Assembly (NCBI GenBank): GCA_003220495.1
Contig: QHSP01000026.1
Location: 1-64,000, forward strand
Direction: 5' to 3'
DNA: 64,000 nt
From: Candidatus Rokuibacteriota bacterium
GTDB lineage: Bacteria; Methylomirabilota; Methylomirabilia; Rokubacteriales; CSP1-6
Shown: positions 55,983 to 64,000 of the stretch, piece after piece
Layout of the letters: every line of letters starts with the position of its first letter
Numbering within the stretch: position 1 is the first letter of the stretch
Position numbers and translations under genes: made by a program
Notes under the pieces: generated by a model
What the model was told of the DNA's origin: nothing
The model's input: only the letters and a program-made list of their open reading frames with translations
Database searches by the model: none

Positions 55983-57695
55983 TCACCGGGACGTCCCCGC
56001 GGCGAGGGGCCCGCGCAGGAGACGGCCGGGATGCGCCCCAGTATGCTCTCCGTCGCGCAGCACCACCTGGCCGTTCACGATCGAGGCGTGGAAGCCGGTG
56101 GCCTTCTGGCGCAGGCGCCGGGCGCCGGCGGGCAGGTCGTTCACCACCTCGGGCATGTCGGGCGCCACGCGGTCGGGATCGAAGACGATCACGTCGGCGG
56201 CCAACCCCTCGCGGAGCAGTCCGCGCTCGTGGAGGCCCCAGGCCGACGCCGGCTCGAAGCTCAGCATCCGCACGCCCTCCTCGAGGGTGAGCGCCTGGCG
56301 TCGGCGCACCCAGTAGGCGAGCACCTGGGTTTGCAGCGACGAGTCCATGATCTGGGAGACGTGCGCGCCGGAATCGGAGAACGTCACCACCGAGCGCGGG
56401 TGCTTCATCATCTCGAGCACGTCGTCGAAGTTCTCATTGAACAGTGGTTGGACGAAGAACGCCTTGAGGTCGCGCTCCAGCGCGACCTGGATCAGGGCCT
56501 CCACGGGGTCGACGCCACGCTCGCGCGCGATCTCGGCGATGGGCCGGTGCGGCCCGCACGGATCCTCCATGAGCATCGTCCACTCGTAGTCGGGCTTCCG
56601 GGCCTCGGCGCCGACGACGCGGCCGTACTCGGCCTCGGCGGCCGCCTTCACCAGCCGCCGGCGCACCTCGGCGTCGCGCAGGAGCGCGCGCTGCTCGTCG
56701 AGGGGACGCTGGCGCACCTCGCGCCACTCGGGCAGGCGATCGAAGGGCAACCGTGTCTCGAACGAGAGCACGACCGCGAGGGAGCGACTGTGCACCTGGG
56801 CGAACATGCGCCCGCCGGCGCGCGCGGTCTCGTCGAGCATGGCGAAGTACGCGCGCCACGCATCCGGCATGAAGCGCGAGCTGAACATGCCCCACGTGAC
56901 CGGCACGCCGGTCTCCACGGCGAGGTCGCGCAGCCGTACGAGGTAGTCACGCTGGCGGTCGAGGTCGCGGCCCGTGTCCTCGCCCGCGATTTCGAAGATA
57001 CCGGCGCCGAGGTCGCCCATCACCCGCACCAGCTCGCGCACCTCGCTCCACTCGGCGACGCGGCTGGCGACGGGCCGCCGGTCCGCCGTCTCGTGGTTGC
57101 GCGTGCGCGACGTCGTGAACCCCATCGCCCCCGCGGCCAGTGCGTCAGCCAGCTCGCGCTTCATCACCGCCAGGTCCTCGGCGCTGGCCGCCTCGGAGAA
57201 CGCGCGCTCCCCCATGGCGTAGGTGCGCAGCGCCGAGTGGCCGACGTACCCCGCGTAGTTGATCCCCTTCGGCCAGCGGGCGACAGCGTCGAGGTACTGC
57301 GCGTACGTCTCCCACGTCCACTCGATCCCGGCCTGCATCGCCTCGGCTGGGATGTCCTCCGCGCGCTCGAGGTTGCGGACGACCAGGTGCTTCTCGTCGG
57401 GCCGGCACGGCGCCAAGGTGAAGCCGCAGTTGCCCATGACGACGCTGGTCACTCCGTGCCAGCACGAGCACGTGCCGAGCGGATCCCACGCCACCTGCGC
57501 GTCCATGTGGGTGTGGCCGTCGACGAAGCCGGGCGCGACGACCTGATGGCGCGCGTCGACCTCCTCGCGCCCGCGCGCGTGGATGGTGCCGATCCGCACG
57601 ATGCGATCGCCACGGATGCCGACGTCGGCGCTGTAGCGCGGGAGCCCGGAGCCATCCACCACGGTGCCGCCGCGGATCACGAGATCGTAGGTCAT
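55983..57695 (-). CDS. N-acyl-D-amino-acid deacylase-like amidohydrolase
   Basis: The 570-residue amidohydrolase-superfamily protein begins YDLVIRGGTVVDGSGLPRYSADVGIRGDRI (composite beta domain). APGFVDGHTHMDAQ with metal ligands H61 and H63 follows, then TSVVMGNCGFTLAP with the Cys found in D-aminoacylases. VVTFSDSGAHVSQIMD supplies the catalytic Asp, and GLAADVIVFDPDRVAP completes the C-terminal beta domain. It should hydrolyse N-acyl-D-amino acids or related carbamoyl compounds. ATG 57695 with GGGAGG upstream, 23 bp from the luciferase-like gene; it is last in a three-gene operon. Confidence 0.9.
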   Translation of the reverse strand: MTYDLVIRGGTVVDGSGLPRYSADVGIRGDRIVRIGTIHARGREEVDARHQVVAPGFVDGHTHMDAQVAWDPLGTCSCWHGVTSVVMGNCGFTLAPCRPDEKHLVVRNLERAEDIPAEAMQAGIEWTWETYAQYLDAVARWPKGINYAGYVGHSALRTYAMGERAFSEAASAEDLAVMKRELADALAAGAMGFTTSRTRNHETADRRPVASRVAEWSEVRELVRVMGDLGAGIFEIAGEDTGRDLDRQRDYLVRLRDLAVETGVPVTWGMFSSRFMPDAWRAYFAMLDETARAGGRMFAQVHSRSLAVVLSFETRLPFDRLPEWREVRQRPLDEQRALLRDAEVRRRLVKAAAEAEYGRVVGAEARKPDYEWTMLMEDPCGPHRPIAEIARERGVDPVEALIQVALERDLKAFFVQPLFNENFDDVLEMMKHPRSVVTFSDSGAHVSQIMDSSLQTQVLAYWVRRRQALTLEEGVRMLSFEPASAWGLHERGLLREGLAADVIVFDPDRVAPDMPEVVNDLPAGARRLRQKATGFHASIVNGQVVLRDGEHTGAHPGRLLRGPLAAGTSR

Positions 57696-57718
57696 GTCAG
57701 CCTCCCGGCGTGGACGGC

Positions 57719-58861
57719 CTACGCGGGCACGAAGACGCCCGCCGCTGTCGACGGCGCGCCGCCGCCGGCTACGGTCTCGGCGCGGGTGAACGCCGGGTCG
57801 CGCTGGAGCACGGGCATCACGCGCTCGGCGAACAGCCGCATGTTCAGCTCCGCCTGCTCGTGGGGCATGGCGCCGTAGCCGAACTCGGTGGCCAGATGAT
57901 CGGTGCCCGTCAGCCGGCGCAGCTCGGCGATCTGCTGCAGACACTCGTCCGGCGTGCCGACGATCTGGATCTTGACGTAGAACTCCGCCGCCTTCTCGCG
58001 GTAGCTGGCGTCCTTCATCTTCGAGTAGGTCTTGGCCATCTTGCCGTAGAACTCGTAGCCCTTCACCGACGCCAGGTGTCCGTCCGAGAAGTGGTAATGA
58101 TTGTCGATGGAGTCGAATTTGCGGCTGAGGTAGGTCACCGCGCGCTCGTGCGCCTCCTCGCGACTCTCCGCCACCGAGATGTTGGTCAGGATGATCGGCG
58201 GCCGCGGCGTGTGGCCGACGCTGACCGCGATGTCGCGATAGCGCTGGATGTCGGCCGCCGCCACCGGCCACTCGTTCTGCATCACCATCAGGACGCCGAA
58301 GCCGAGCTTGGCCATGATCTCGGCCGACTCCGGGCTCACCGACGACGCATAGAACCGCCGCTCGGGATGCGAGATCGGGCGTGGCCGGATCGACGTGGCC
58401 GGGATCTTGTAGAACTCGCCGTCCCAGTCGAAGACATCGTGGGTCAGCGCCTTGACCACGATCTGCGCCGATTCCACGAAGCGCGGGCGCGCCTCCTCCA
58501 TCGGAACGCGGAAGCCCGCGTACTCGACGCTGGCGGCACCGCGGCCGAAGCCGAAGAGGCAGCGGCCGCCCGAGATGACGTCCAGCAGCGCGATCTCCTC
58601 GGCCACGCGCACCGGATCGTGCCAGGGCAGCACGATGACGGCGGTGCCCAGCGTGATGCGCTTCGTGCGCCCGGCGTAGTAGCTGAGCAGCTGCGTGGGG
58701 GACGGCGACATCGCATAGCCGGTGAAGTGGTGCTCGAGGGCGAAGAGCGAGTCGAAGCCCAGCGGCTCGGCGAGGTCGCCGAGCGCCATGTGCTCGGCGA
58801 ACACGGCCGCGTCGGAGAGCCCCGGCTTCTGGAGCATGTTGAGGGCGATGCCGACTTTCAT
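57719..58861 (-). CDS. LLM-class flavin-dependent oxidoreductase
   Basis: The 380-residue product is a luciferase-like monooxygenase: MKVGIALNMLQKPG, EPLGFDSLFALEHHFTGYAMSPSPTQLLSYYAGRTKRITLGTAVIVLPWHDPVRVAEEIALLDVISGGRCLFGFGRG and VGTPDECLQQIAEL. The HHF and PxxLLSYYAG pattern fits bacterial-luciferase-like alkanal or sulfonate monooxygenases. It uses FMNH2 and O2 on an unknown substrate; the reductase is not adjacent. ATGA overlap (58858-58861) couples it to the upstream amidohydrolase gene. Such amidohydrolase/LLM pairs recur in related genomes, as far as I recall. Confidence 0.9.
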   Translation of the reverse strand: MKVGIALNMLQKPGLSDAAVFAEHMALGDLAEPLGFDSLFALEHHFTGYAMSPSPTQLLSYYAGRTKRITLGTAVIVLPWHDPVRVAEEIALLDVISGGRCLFGFGRGAASVEYAGFRVPMEEARPRFVESAQIVVKALTHDVFDWDGEFYKIPATSIRPRPISHPERRFYASSVSPESAEIMAKLGFGVLMVMQNEWPVAAADIQRYRDIAVSVGHTPRPPIILTNISVAESREEAHERAVTYLSRKFDSIDNHYHFSDGHLASVKGYEFYGKMAKTYSKMKDASYREKAAEFYVKIQIVGTPDECLQQIAELRRLTGTDHLATEFGYGAMPHEQAELNMRLFAERVMPVLQRDPAFTRAETVAGGGAPSTAAGVFVPA

Positions 58862-59979
58862 GATGCGCCTCCTCCCGTCTGCGCGGCGCCGAGCCCGTAG
58901 AGCTCGGCGACGTTGTCGTGGAGCACTAGGTCGCGCTCCTCCTCGGTCAGGTGCGCGGCGTGCGTCGCCAGCACGGCTTGCGAGTTCGGCCATGTGGAAT
59001 CGCTGTGCGGGAAGTCGTTCGCCCACATGAGCCGGCGGACGTTGCAGAGGTCCTTCACCTGGAAGGCGACCCAGTCGTCCTGGAACGTGGTGTAGACGTG
59101 CTCGCGGAAGTACTCGCTGGGCAGCCTGGTGAGTGGCCCACCCGTCAGCCAGTAGCGGTGGCGCTCCCACGCGTGGTCCATGCGGTACATGAAGTGGGGC
59201 ACCCAGCCCGCGTCGGCCTCGACGCACACCAGCCTCAGTCTCGGATGGCGCTCGAACACGCCACTGAAGATGAACGCGCCGATGATGTCCTGGCAGCCAC
59301 GGATGATCGACATGAACGCGTTGATCTTCGGCCCCCGCGTCTTGAACGTATCGCTCGTGCTCGTGAGGATGTGGAACGACAGCGGCAGCTTCAGATCGAC
59401 GGCGGCCTCCCAGAACGGATCGTACATCGGATCATCGTAGTCCGCGAGCGCCGGGTTCCCCGGCATCATCACGCCGCGAAGTCCGAGCGCCTTGATGCGT
59501 TCGAGGTCGCGGATCCCATCGTCGACCGAGCGCATCGCGGTCTGCCCGATGCCGAGCAAACGGTCCGGATGCGCCGACGCATACTCGCCGATCCACTCGT
59601 TGTAGGCCGCGAAGCACGCGTGCTTGAAGTCGAAGTCCGGATGGTTGCACAGCATCATCCCGACGGTCGGGTACAGGATCTCGGCGGCCACGCCGTCGCG
59701 ATCCTGATCGGCGAGCCGCGCGTGCGGATCCCAGCCGCCGCGATGGAGCTCCTCGAACCGGACGCCGAACACGGTCAGGTCCTCCGCGCGCTTCCCGGCG
59801 GCGGCCACGAGACCCATCGGAATCGGCTTCGCGAGGCCCTCGATGATGAAGAGATCGCCGCGCTGCGGATCACGCACGACGTGCGGCGCGCGATCGCGGA
59901 ATTTCACATCGATCCGGTCGACGTACGTGTTCGGCGGCTCGGTGATGTGCGAGTCGGCGGAGATGATCGGTTTCGCCAT
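58858..59979 (-). CDS. Amidohydrolase 2-family protein (ACMSD/OHCU-like TIM barrel)
   Basis: The 373-residue product begins with IISADSHITEPPNTYVDRI, in which D-x-H supplies metal ligands of the amidohydrolase-2 family. FHILTSTSDTFKTRGPK, RLVCVEADAGWVPHFMYRMDHAWERH and WANDFPHSDSTWPNS are further signature segments, with the D-F-P-H motif carrying the catalytic Asp/His. Family members decarboxylate or hydrolyse aromatic or amide compounds. It is first of a three-gene operon, coupled to the LLM gene. A probable operator is located 63 bp upstream. Confidence 0.9.
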   Translation of the reverse strand: MAKPIISADSHITEPPNTYVDRIDVKFRDRAPHVVRDPQRGDLFIIEGLAKPIPMGLVAAAGKRAEDLTVFGVRFEELHRGGWDPHARLADQDRDGVAAEILYPTVGMMLCNHPDFDFKHACFAAYNEWIGEYASAHPDRLLGIGQTAMRSVDDGIRDLERIKALGLRGVMMPGNPALADYDDPMYDPFWEAAVDLKLPLSFHILTSTSDTFKTRGPKINAFMSIIRGCQDIIGAFIFSGVFERHPRLRLVCVEADAGWVPHFMYRMDHAWERHRYWLTGGPLTRLPSEYFREHVYTTFQDDWVAFQVKDLCNVRRLMWANDFPHSDSTWPNSQAVLATHAAHLTEEERDLVLHDNVAELYGLGAAQTGGGAS

Positions 59980-60041
59980 GCTGAGCTCCCCTCGCCAACC
60001 TCGTGTCTCCGGCCTCGAGCGCGGCCCCGGCCAGAGCGTGT

Positions 60042-60061
60042 GACCAATCGTTTGGTTGGTC
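60042..60061. promoter_or_regulatory. Candidate TetR-type operator between divergent genes
   Basis: GACCAA (60042-60047) and TTGGTC (60056-60061) are perfect inverted arms with an 8-base centre, and an inner CCAA-TCGT-TTGG half-palindrome overlaps the left arm. It is placed between the amidohydrolase (start 59979) and the binding-protein-like gene (start 60149), in about the right spot to control either. The CCAAxxxxTTGG pattern resembles operators of TetR regulators. Confidence 0.45.
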
Positions 60062-60148
60062 CGGAACAGTAGGATACCGGGAGCCGCCTCTCAACTCAAC
60101 GGCACGCGAGTGTCCTCAATGTATCCTCGGTCTTGGAGAGGTCCCGAC

Positions 60149-61261
60149 GTGTGCGCATCGACCTCACGCGAACCCGTCGTCGTCGGAGTCTCGGTATCGT
60201 TGAGCGGACCGTTGCGCCGCCAGGGGCAAGACGCTTACGACGGCATCCGCCTCTGGATCGAGCACTGCTCGAGCGCGGGAGGACTGCCACTGCGCCTCGT
60301 CGCCCTCGACGATGCCAGCAGCGCGTCCCACGCTCGGGAAAACGTCGCGCGGTTGCTGACCGAGGAGCGCGTGGATCTCCTTCTCGGACCGTACGGGAGC
60401 GGATCGACTCTTGCCGTCGCGCCCCTCGCCGCGGCTCACGGAAAGATCCTCTGGAACCACGGCGGCGCGTCCGACGCGGTTGCCGAGGCCGGCTCCGGGT
60501 ATGTCGTCAGCGTGCTGAGCCCGGCCAGCGACTATCTTCGACACCTGCCGAGACTCGTGCGGCATCGCACGGGTGCGCAGCGGGCAACGGTCCTCTACGC
60601 CGGCCGCGGTACTTTCGCTTCGAGCATCCGGCGCGGCCTAGAAGCGGGAGCCCGGACGGCCGGCTTCGATACCGTGCGCGCCATCGCATTCGACAGCCCG
60701 CTTCGCAACACGAAAGCGGCCATAGACGCCGCGCTGGCCGACCGTCCCCCCCTCCTCGTTGTCGCCGGACGATTCGAGGACGACGTCGCCATCATCCGGG
60801 AGAGACAGATGCTCGAGGCGGTCGGTACCGTCGCGTGTGTCGCCGCCGGGGTGGACGGCTTCCACCGGGAGCTCGGGGTGCTTGCCGAGGGCGTGATCGG
60901 ACCGAGCCAATGGGAGCCTCAGCTGCACGAGCGACCGTTGATCGGGCCATCCTCGGCCTGGTTCTGCTCCGAATTTCGCCGAGTGTTCCAGCGCGATCCC
61001 GGCTACGTCGCTGCGCAGGCGTACACGGTCGGCCTCATTGTCGGAGAGTGCATCCGGCACGCGGAGAGTCTCGAGGACCGTGAGCTTTTAGCCGTCGCTC
61101 GTCAACTCGACGCGACGACGCTCTACGGTCGATTCCGACTCGAGCCGGGCTCCTCGCGACAGGTCGGGCACGAGATCACCCTCGTCGAATGGCGCGACGG
61201 TCGAAAGCGTCCGTTAGAGGCCCCTCCGTTCGCTCCGACCTCTCCTCACGGAAGGCCATGA
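60149..61261 (+). CDS. Periplasmic-binding-fold protein (Peripla_BP_6/LivJ-like) without an obvious signal peptide
   Basis: From GTG 60149 (GGAGAGG 7 bases upstream) the product is 370 residues. It opens EPVVVGVSVSLSGPLRRQGQDAYDGIRLWIEHCSSAGGLPLRLVALDDASS and continues LLTEERVDLLLGPYGSGSTLAVAPLAAAHGKILWNHGGASDAV, the branched-chain-amino-acid/amide receptor pattern. There is no hydrophobic signal upstream even in the longest frame from 60056, so it may be a cytoplasmic sensor like AmiC rather than a transport receptor. No permease genes adjoin. A missed signal on an unusual start cannot be excluded. Confidence 0.8.
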   Translation: MCASTSREPVVVGVSVSLSGPLRRQGQDAYDGIRLWIEHCSSAGGLPLRLVALDDASSASHARENVARLLTEERVDLLLGPYGSGSTLAVAPLAAAHGKILWNHGGASDAVAEAGSGYVVSVLSPASDYLRHLPRLVRHRTGAQRATVLYAGRGTFASSIRRGLEAGARTAGFDTVRAIAFDSPLRNTKAAIDAALADRPPLLVVAGRFEDDVAIIRERQMLEAVGTVACVAAGVDGFHRELGVLAEGVIGPSQWEPQLHERPLIGPSSAWFCSEFRRVFQRDPGYVAAQAYTVGLIVGECIRHAESLEDRELLAVARQLDATTLYGRFRLEPGSSRQVGHEITLVEWRDGRKRPLEAPPFAPTSPHGRP

Positions 61262-61294
61262 AGAGCGGCAGGAGCGAACGGAGAGTTTTCATCG

Positions 61295-62395
61295 CTAGAG
61301 ATTGGCCTGGAAATCGACGTAGTCGCGAACCTTGCGGTATATCTGCAAGCGATTCCGCTGGCTGTCGGCTACGATGATGCGATCGGTTTCCGGATCGAAG
61401 TCGACCGCCGTCGGGAAGCAGAAGCGATATTCGGGCTCCAGGCTTCGCACCCGACGACGAGCTTTCATCATGTCGGGGTTGGCGTCGATGCTCATCTGGC
61501 CCCACTTCGACATCACCTGGGCATCGCCGATGAGATTGGCGACGGGGCTTCCCTCGGCGTCGAAGACACAGACCCGATGATTACCCCAGTCGGCCACGTA
61601 GATATCGCCGTCGGTATCCACGGCGACGTCGGTGGGATGATTGAGCAAGCCTGCCCTAGGATAGCCGGGCGTGCCCGCGGGCGACATGTACGGGCCCATG
61701 TAGGAGACGGCGAAGGCTCCTGCCGGCGCAGGAACGGTCCCGTATTCGCCGATCTTCATCATGAACTTGCCCTGAGGCGACAGCTTCTGGATGCGATGAT
61801 TCTTCCAGTCCGCGACGTAGATGTTGCCCGCCTGGTCGAGGGTGACCCCCCAGGGCTGGTTGAACTCTCCGTCCCCGCTCCCGGCCTTGCCGCACTTCGC
61901 CAGGAACTTTCCCTCGCCGTTGAATACTTGAAGTCGATTGTTGCCGCTGTCCACAACGATCAGGTTGCCGTTCTTCTCGCACACCAGACCGGCCGGGCGC
62001 ATGAGCTCGCCATCGCCACTGCCCGTCTTTCCCCACTTCCGCTGAAACTTGCCCTTGCTGTCGAACACCGAGATGGTGTTGTTCCACTCGTCCGAGACGT
62101 ACACCTGGTCCCGTCCATCGGTCGCGACCCCGAACGGCCAGGTCGAACGGCCGTCTCCTTCGCCCCACTGGAAGAACTCGGCGAGCAGCTCCTCTTCGCC
62201 GGGGCCGCCGATCTTCACCTCGTTGACACGCATCCCGAAGTTGTTCTCGTTGCCGCGATTGGCGACGTAGGCGACGCCCCCCTTCGCGAGGCACATCGTC
62301 TGGGGATAGTTGAATCCCGTGCCCGACTGCGCGCCCCGCCCGACGGCGTGGCTCCACTCGTAAACTCTTCCGCGCGCTACGGTTGTAAGCGGCAT
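61295..62395 (-). CDS. NHL-repeat beta-propeller protein
   Basis: The 366-residue product has about six NHL blades, each with the pattern GVATDGRDQVYVSDEWNNTISVFDSKGKF, GLVCEKNGNLIVVDSGNNRLQVF, GVTLDQAGNIYVADWKNHRIQKL and DVAVDTDGDIYVADWGNHRVCVF. These form a six-bladed propeller that mediates protein or ligand binding, or works as a peptidyl-hydroxyglycine lyase-like enzyme. No signal peptide is evident. It lies 12 bp downstream of the DUF1501 gene (same strand), so it belongs to that operon. Its arrangement resembles environmental DUF1501/DUF1800/NHL clusters. Confidence 0.85.
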   Translation of the reverse strand: MPLTTVARGRVYEWSHAVGRGAQSGTGFNYPQTMCLAKGGVAYVANRGNENNFGMRVNEVKIGGPGEEELLAEFFQWGEGDGRSTWPFGVATDGRDQVYVSDEWNNTISVFDSKGKFQRKWGKTGSGDGELMRPAGLVCEKNGNLIVVDSGNNRLQVFNGEGKFLAKCGKAGSGDGEFNQPWGVTLDQAGNIYVADWKNHRIQKLSPQGKFMMKIGEYGTVPAPAGAFAVSYMGPYMSPAGTPGYPRAGLLNHPTDVAVDTDGDIYVADWGNHRVCVFDAEGSPVANLIGDAQVMSKWGQMSIDANPDMMKARRRVRSLEPEYRFCFPTAVDFDPETDRIIVADSQRNRLQIYRKVRDYVDFQANL

Positions 62396-62407
62396 TGTTT
62401 CCCCCCG

Positions 62408-63538
62408 CTAGTTCAGGAAGGCCGGTTGCTCGAATCTGCCACCGGTGATCGGTTTGGGATCCAACTTCAACCACTTCTCTAGGACTGTCGAGTAGATGCT
62501 ACGGAAGTCCGTGCTCGGGTTCAGGTCGCCCTGAACCAACTTTTCCGCCTTGAGGGAGGGATACTCGCCGTAGTGACCACCTTTGACCTTGTCACCGAGG
62601 ATGAAGGCCGGCCCGGCAGCACCGTGGTCCGTCCCCGAGCCGTTGTCGTGGACGCGGCGGCCGAACTCCGAGAACAGCAGGATGATGACATTGTCGGCGT
62701 GGTCGTGCTCGCGGAGGTCGGCCATGAAGGCCTCGAGACCCTCGCACACGGCGCTCCACAGCTGTCCGTGGCCCGGGTTCTGGCCGGCGTGGGTATCGAA
62801 GCTTCCGTGATCACAGTAGAAGATCCGGCTACCCAGATCGGCGAAATGCACCTGGGCGATCCCGCGGAGCTTGCGGGCGATCGGGGTGTCGGGGTACTTG
62901 ACGGTGGACGCGTACTTCTGCGGCGCCACCTTCAGGATATCCGCGCCCTTCAACGAATCCAGGCCCGTGGTGCCGAGGTATTCCATCACCCCGGTCCCCG
63001 CGACGGGCGCATACATCTTCGCGAAGCGATCGAGCACTTGCAGGCGCTGCGCCCGCTCCTGAATGTTCGGTAGGAACCCGTACTTCTCCAGGGGCCCGGC
63101 CACGCAGGCCACGGGAACTCCCGGTGCGACCAGAGCCCGGAACAGGCTTGGTCCGAAGCTCACGACCGTGACAACGTTCTCCTTCTTGGGGTCGTATTCG
63201 CGCGCCACCTGACCCAACCAGCCCTGGGTCCCCACCTTCTCCGGCTCGCAGGTGTGCCAGATGTCCATGGAACGGAAGTGGGAGCGCGGCGAGTTGGCGT
63301 AGCCCACGCCGTGCACGATGGCGAGCTTGCCCTGATCCCAGACCTTCTTCAGCGGGGCCATCGCCGGATGGAAGCCATAGGTCTTGTCGAATCTCAAGAT
63401 CTGGTCGTCGGGGATCCCGACCGCTGGCCGGTTGTCGCGGTACAGCGGCTCATTGAACGGAATCACCGTGTTGAGATAGTCGTTCCCGCCCGAGAGCTGT
63501 ACCGTCACCAGCACGGGGTCCTTTTGCGTCGCGGCCAT
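62408..63538 (-). CDS. DUF1501 protein (sulfatase/alkaline-phosphatase-like fold)
   Basis: The 376-residue product starts DPVLVTVQLSGGNDYLNTVIPFNEPLYRDNRPAVGIPDD and contains AIVHGVGYANSPRSHFRSMDIWHTCEP, GSFDTHAGQNPGHGQLWSAVCEGLEAF and NVIILLFSEFGRRVHDNGSGTDHGAAGPAFILGDKV, all classic DUF1501 motifs. The G-S/D-T-H and TDHG segments resemble metal sites of alkaline phosphatase-like enzymes. No N-terminal Tat signal is visible, unlike many relatives. The DUF1800 gene is immediately upstream; pairs of these two are very common in environmental genomes, but their chemical role is still unknown. Confidence 0.92.
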   Translation of the reverse strand: MAATQKDPVLVTVQLSGGNDYLNTVIPFNEPLYRDNRPAVGIPDDQILRFDKTYGFHPAMAPLKKVWDQGKLAIVHGVGYANSPRSHFRSMDIWHTCEPEKVGTQGWLGQVAREYDPKKENVVTVVSFGPSLFRALVAPGVPVACVAGPLEKYGFLPNIQERAQRLQVLDRFAKMYAPVAGTGVMEYLGTTGLDSLKGADILKVAPQKYASTVKYPDTPIARKLRGIAQVHFADLGSRIFYCDHGSFDTHAGQNPGHGQLWSAVCEGLEAFMADLREHDHADNVIILLFSEFGRRVHDNGSGTDHGAAGPAFILGDKVKGGHYGEYPSLKAEKLVQGDLNPSTDFRSIYSTVLEKWLKLDPKPITGGRFEQPAFLN

Positions 63539-63572
63539 ACGTAGTCCTCCTCACCCGATGAGACTCATGACG

Positions 63573-64000
63573 TTAGGCGAACTGATACTCTCTCGTCGCC
63601 ACGATCAACTGCAGCATCTCGCCAACACGCTTGTCGGCCGTCTTGGCGCTTGTCTCACTTGCCCAGCCCGTCTGGCCCCACTCCTTGGCCTGCGCGACGA
63701 GCTCTCGCCGCGTTTCGGAGCTCACCTCCACCGGGCCGAGCAGGTCCAGACACCCGTCGACCAGTTGCTCCGGGCTCAGCGAACCCCTGGTCTTCAGTCG
63801 GTCGATGATGGCGCGGACGCCCGGCAGCGACGGATCACCGACCAGTTCCGCCACGAAGTTGATCCGGGCCATCAGGGAGCCGCTGTTGATCCACTCGGGA
63901 CCCGTATGCCATCCCTCGACGCTCGGAGGATTGAGCAGGTCCTGACCCATGTAGGCGGGCTGCATCGACAGGTCGCCGTACCCAGGTCTCGGGAGCTCAT
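63573..64000 (-). CDS. DUF1800 protein, C-terminal part (runs off window end)
   Basis: This is the last 141 residues of a DUF1800-family protein whose 5' end lies beyond base 64000; the frame is open to the window edge (ELPRPGYGDLSMQPAYMGQ). GQDLLNPPSVEGWHTGPEWINSGSLMARINFVAEL is the signature C-terminal segment. DUF1800 proteins are usually about 450-600 residues, partner DUF1501 proteins and are of unknown function. The 34-bp gap to the DUF1501 gene supports one operon with NHL protein. Confidence 0.85.
   Translation of the reverse strand, partial: ELPRPGYGDLSMQPAYMGQDLLNPPSVEGWHTGPEWINSGSLMARINFVAELVGDPSLPGVRAIIDRLKTRGSLSPEQLVDGCLDLLGPVEVSSETRRELVAQAKEWGQTGWASETSAKTADKRVGEMLQLIVATREYQFA

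Noticed and set aside
1-64000. tRNA, rRNA, CRISPR, transposase or integrase
   Set aside because: I looked for cloverleaf-like segments, spaced direct repeats and mobile-element genes on both strands and found none I could support.

Overview
This window is a 64 kb piece of high-G+C bacterial chromosome. The gene content suggests a soil or subsurface heterotroph of the Rokubacteria (Methylomirabilota) type: many separate solute-uptake systems, several luciferase-like flavin oxidoreductases, amidohydrolases, a class III CoA-transferase, molybdenum hydroxylase subunits and twin-arginine signal peptides. That taxonomic placement is inference from gene content; no rRNA, tRNA or other phylogenetic marker is present. 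I saw no CRISPR array, insertion sequence, integrase or prophage.

Layout. 1-6.3 kb: the start of a Tat-exported solute-binding protein, an exported beta-propeller, an exported creatininase-like protein, an MsbA-type ABC exporter and a coupled pair of coiled-coil envelope proteins. 6.4-11.8 kb: an SbmA/BacA-like ABC protein, a three-gene binding-protein/permease operon with a clear sigma70 promoter, and a probably leaderless small membrane protein. 11.8-18.3 kb: a flavin-dependent acyl-CoA-dehydrogenase-fold enzyme, a branched-chain-type binding protein followed by a gutted amidohydrolase pseudogene, a 2-hydroxyacyl-CoA lyase/oxalyl-CoA decarboxylase-type TPP enzyme with a terminator, and a hydrolase/lipoprotein pair. 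18.4-27 kb: a Mo-hydroxylase pair diverging from an oligopeptide-type transporter that runs into a luciferase-like monooxygenase and two carboxymuconolactone-decarboxylase-fold proteins; this is a recognisable conserved module, but no transporter ATPase is encoded.

27-34 kb is the most unusual region. A divergent locus encodes a catalytically dead Ser/Thr-kinase-like membrane protein on one strand. On the other it encodes a four-helix coiled-coil membrane protein, a VWA-like membrane-anchored protein, a MotA/ExbB-like channel subunit with a tail of about 430 residues, and a MotB/ExbD-like partner. It recalls the motor half of Zorya anti-phage systems without the known Zorya effectors.

34-48 kb: an alcohol dehydrogenase, an F420/FMN oxidoreductase, a methyltransferase and a Gfo/Idh/MocA-like gene, an EVE protein, and a hydrolase-fold protein whose nucleophile serine is alanine. 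An island of very small genes follows (zinc ribbon, RRM protein, ribbon-helix-helix-like protein coupled to a fatty acid desaturase, a HPxCRC protein), then an organoarsenical-resistance operon (arsR-arsI-MFS) with a perfect operator palindrome. 48-64 kb: an alpha/beta hydrolase; a Tat-exported acetamidase/formamidase behind a promoter, leader-peptide ORF and attenuator-like terminator; a NIPSNAP protein diverging from an ArsR-type regulator; a CoA-transferase and hotdog hydratase; a TauD-type dioxygenase with a TetR regulator; a three-gene amidohydrolase/luciferase-like/D-aminoacylase operon; a binding-protein-fold protein that appears to lack an export signal; and an NHL/DUF1501/DUF1800 cluster that runs off the end.
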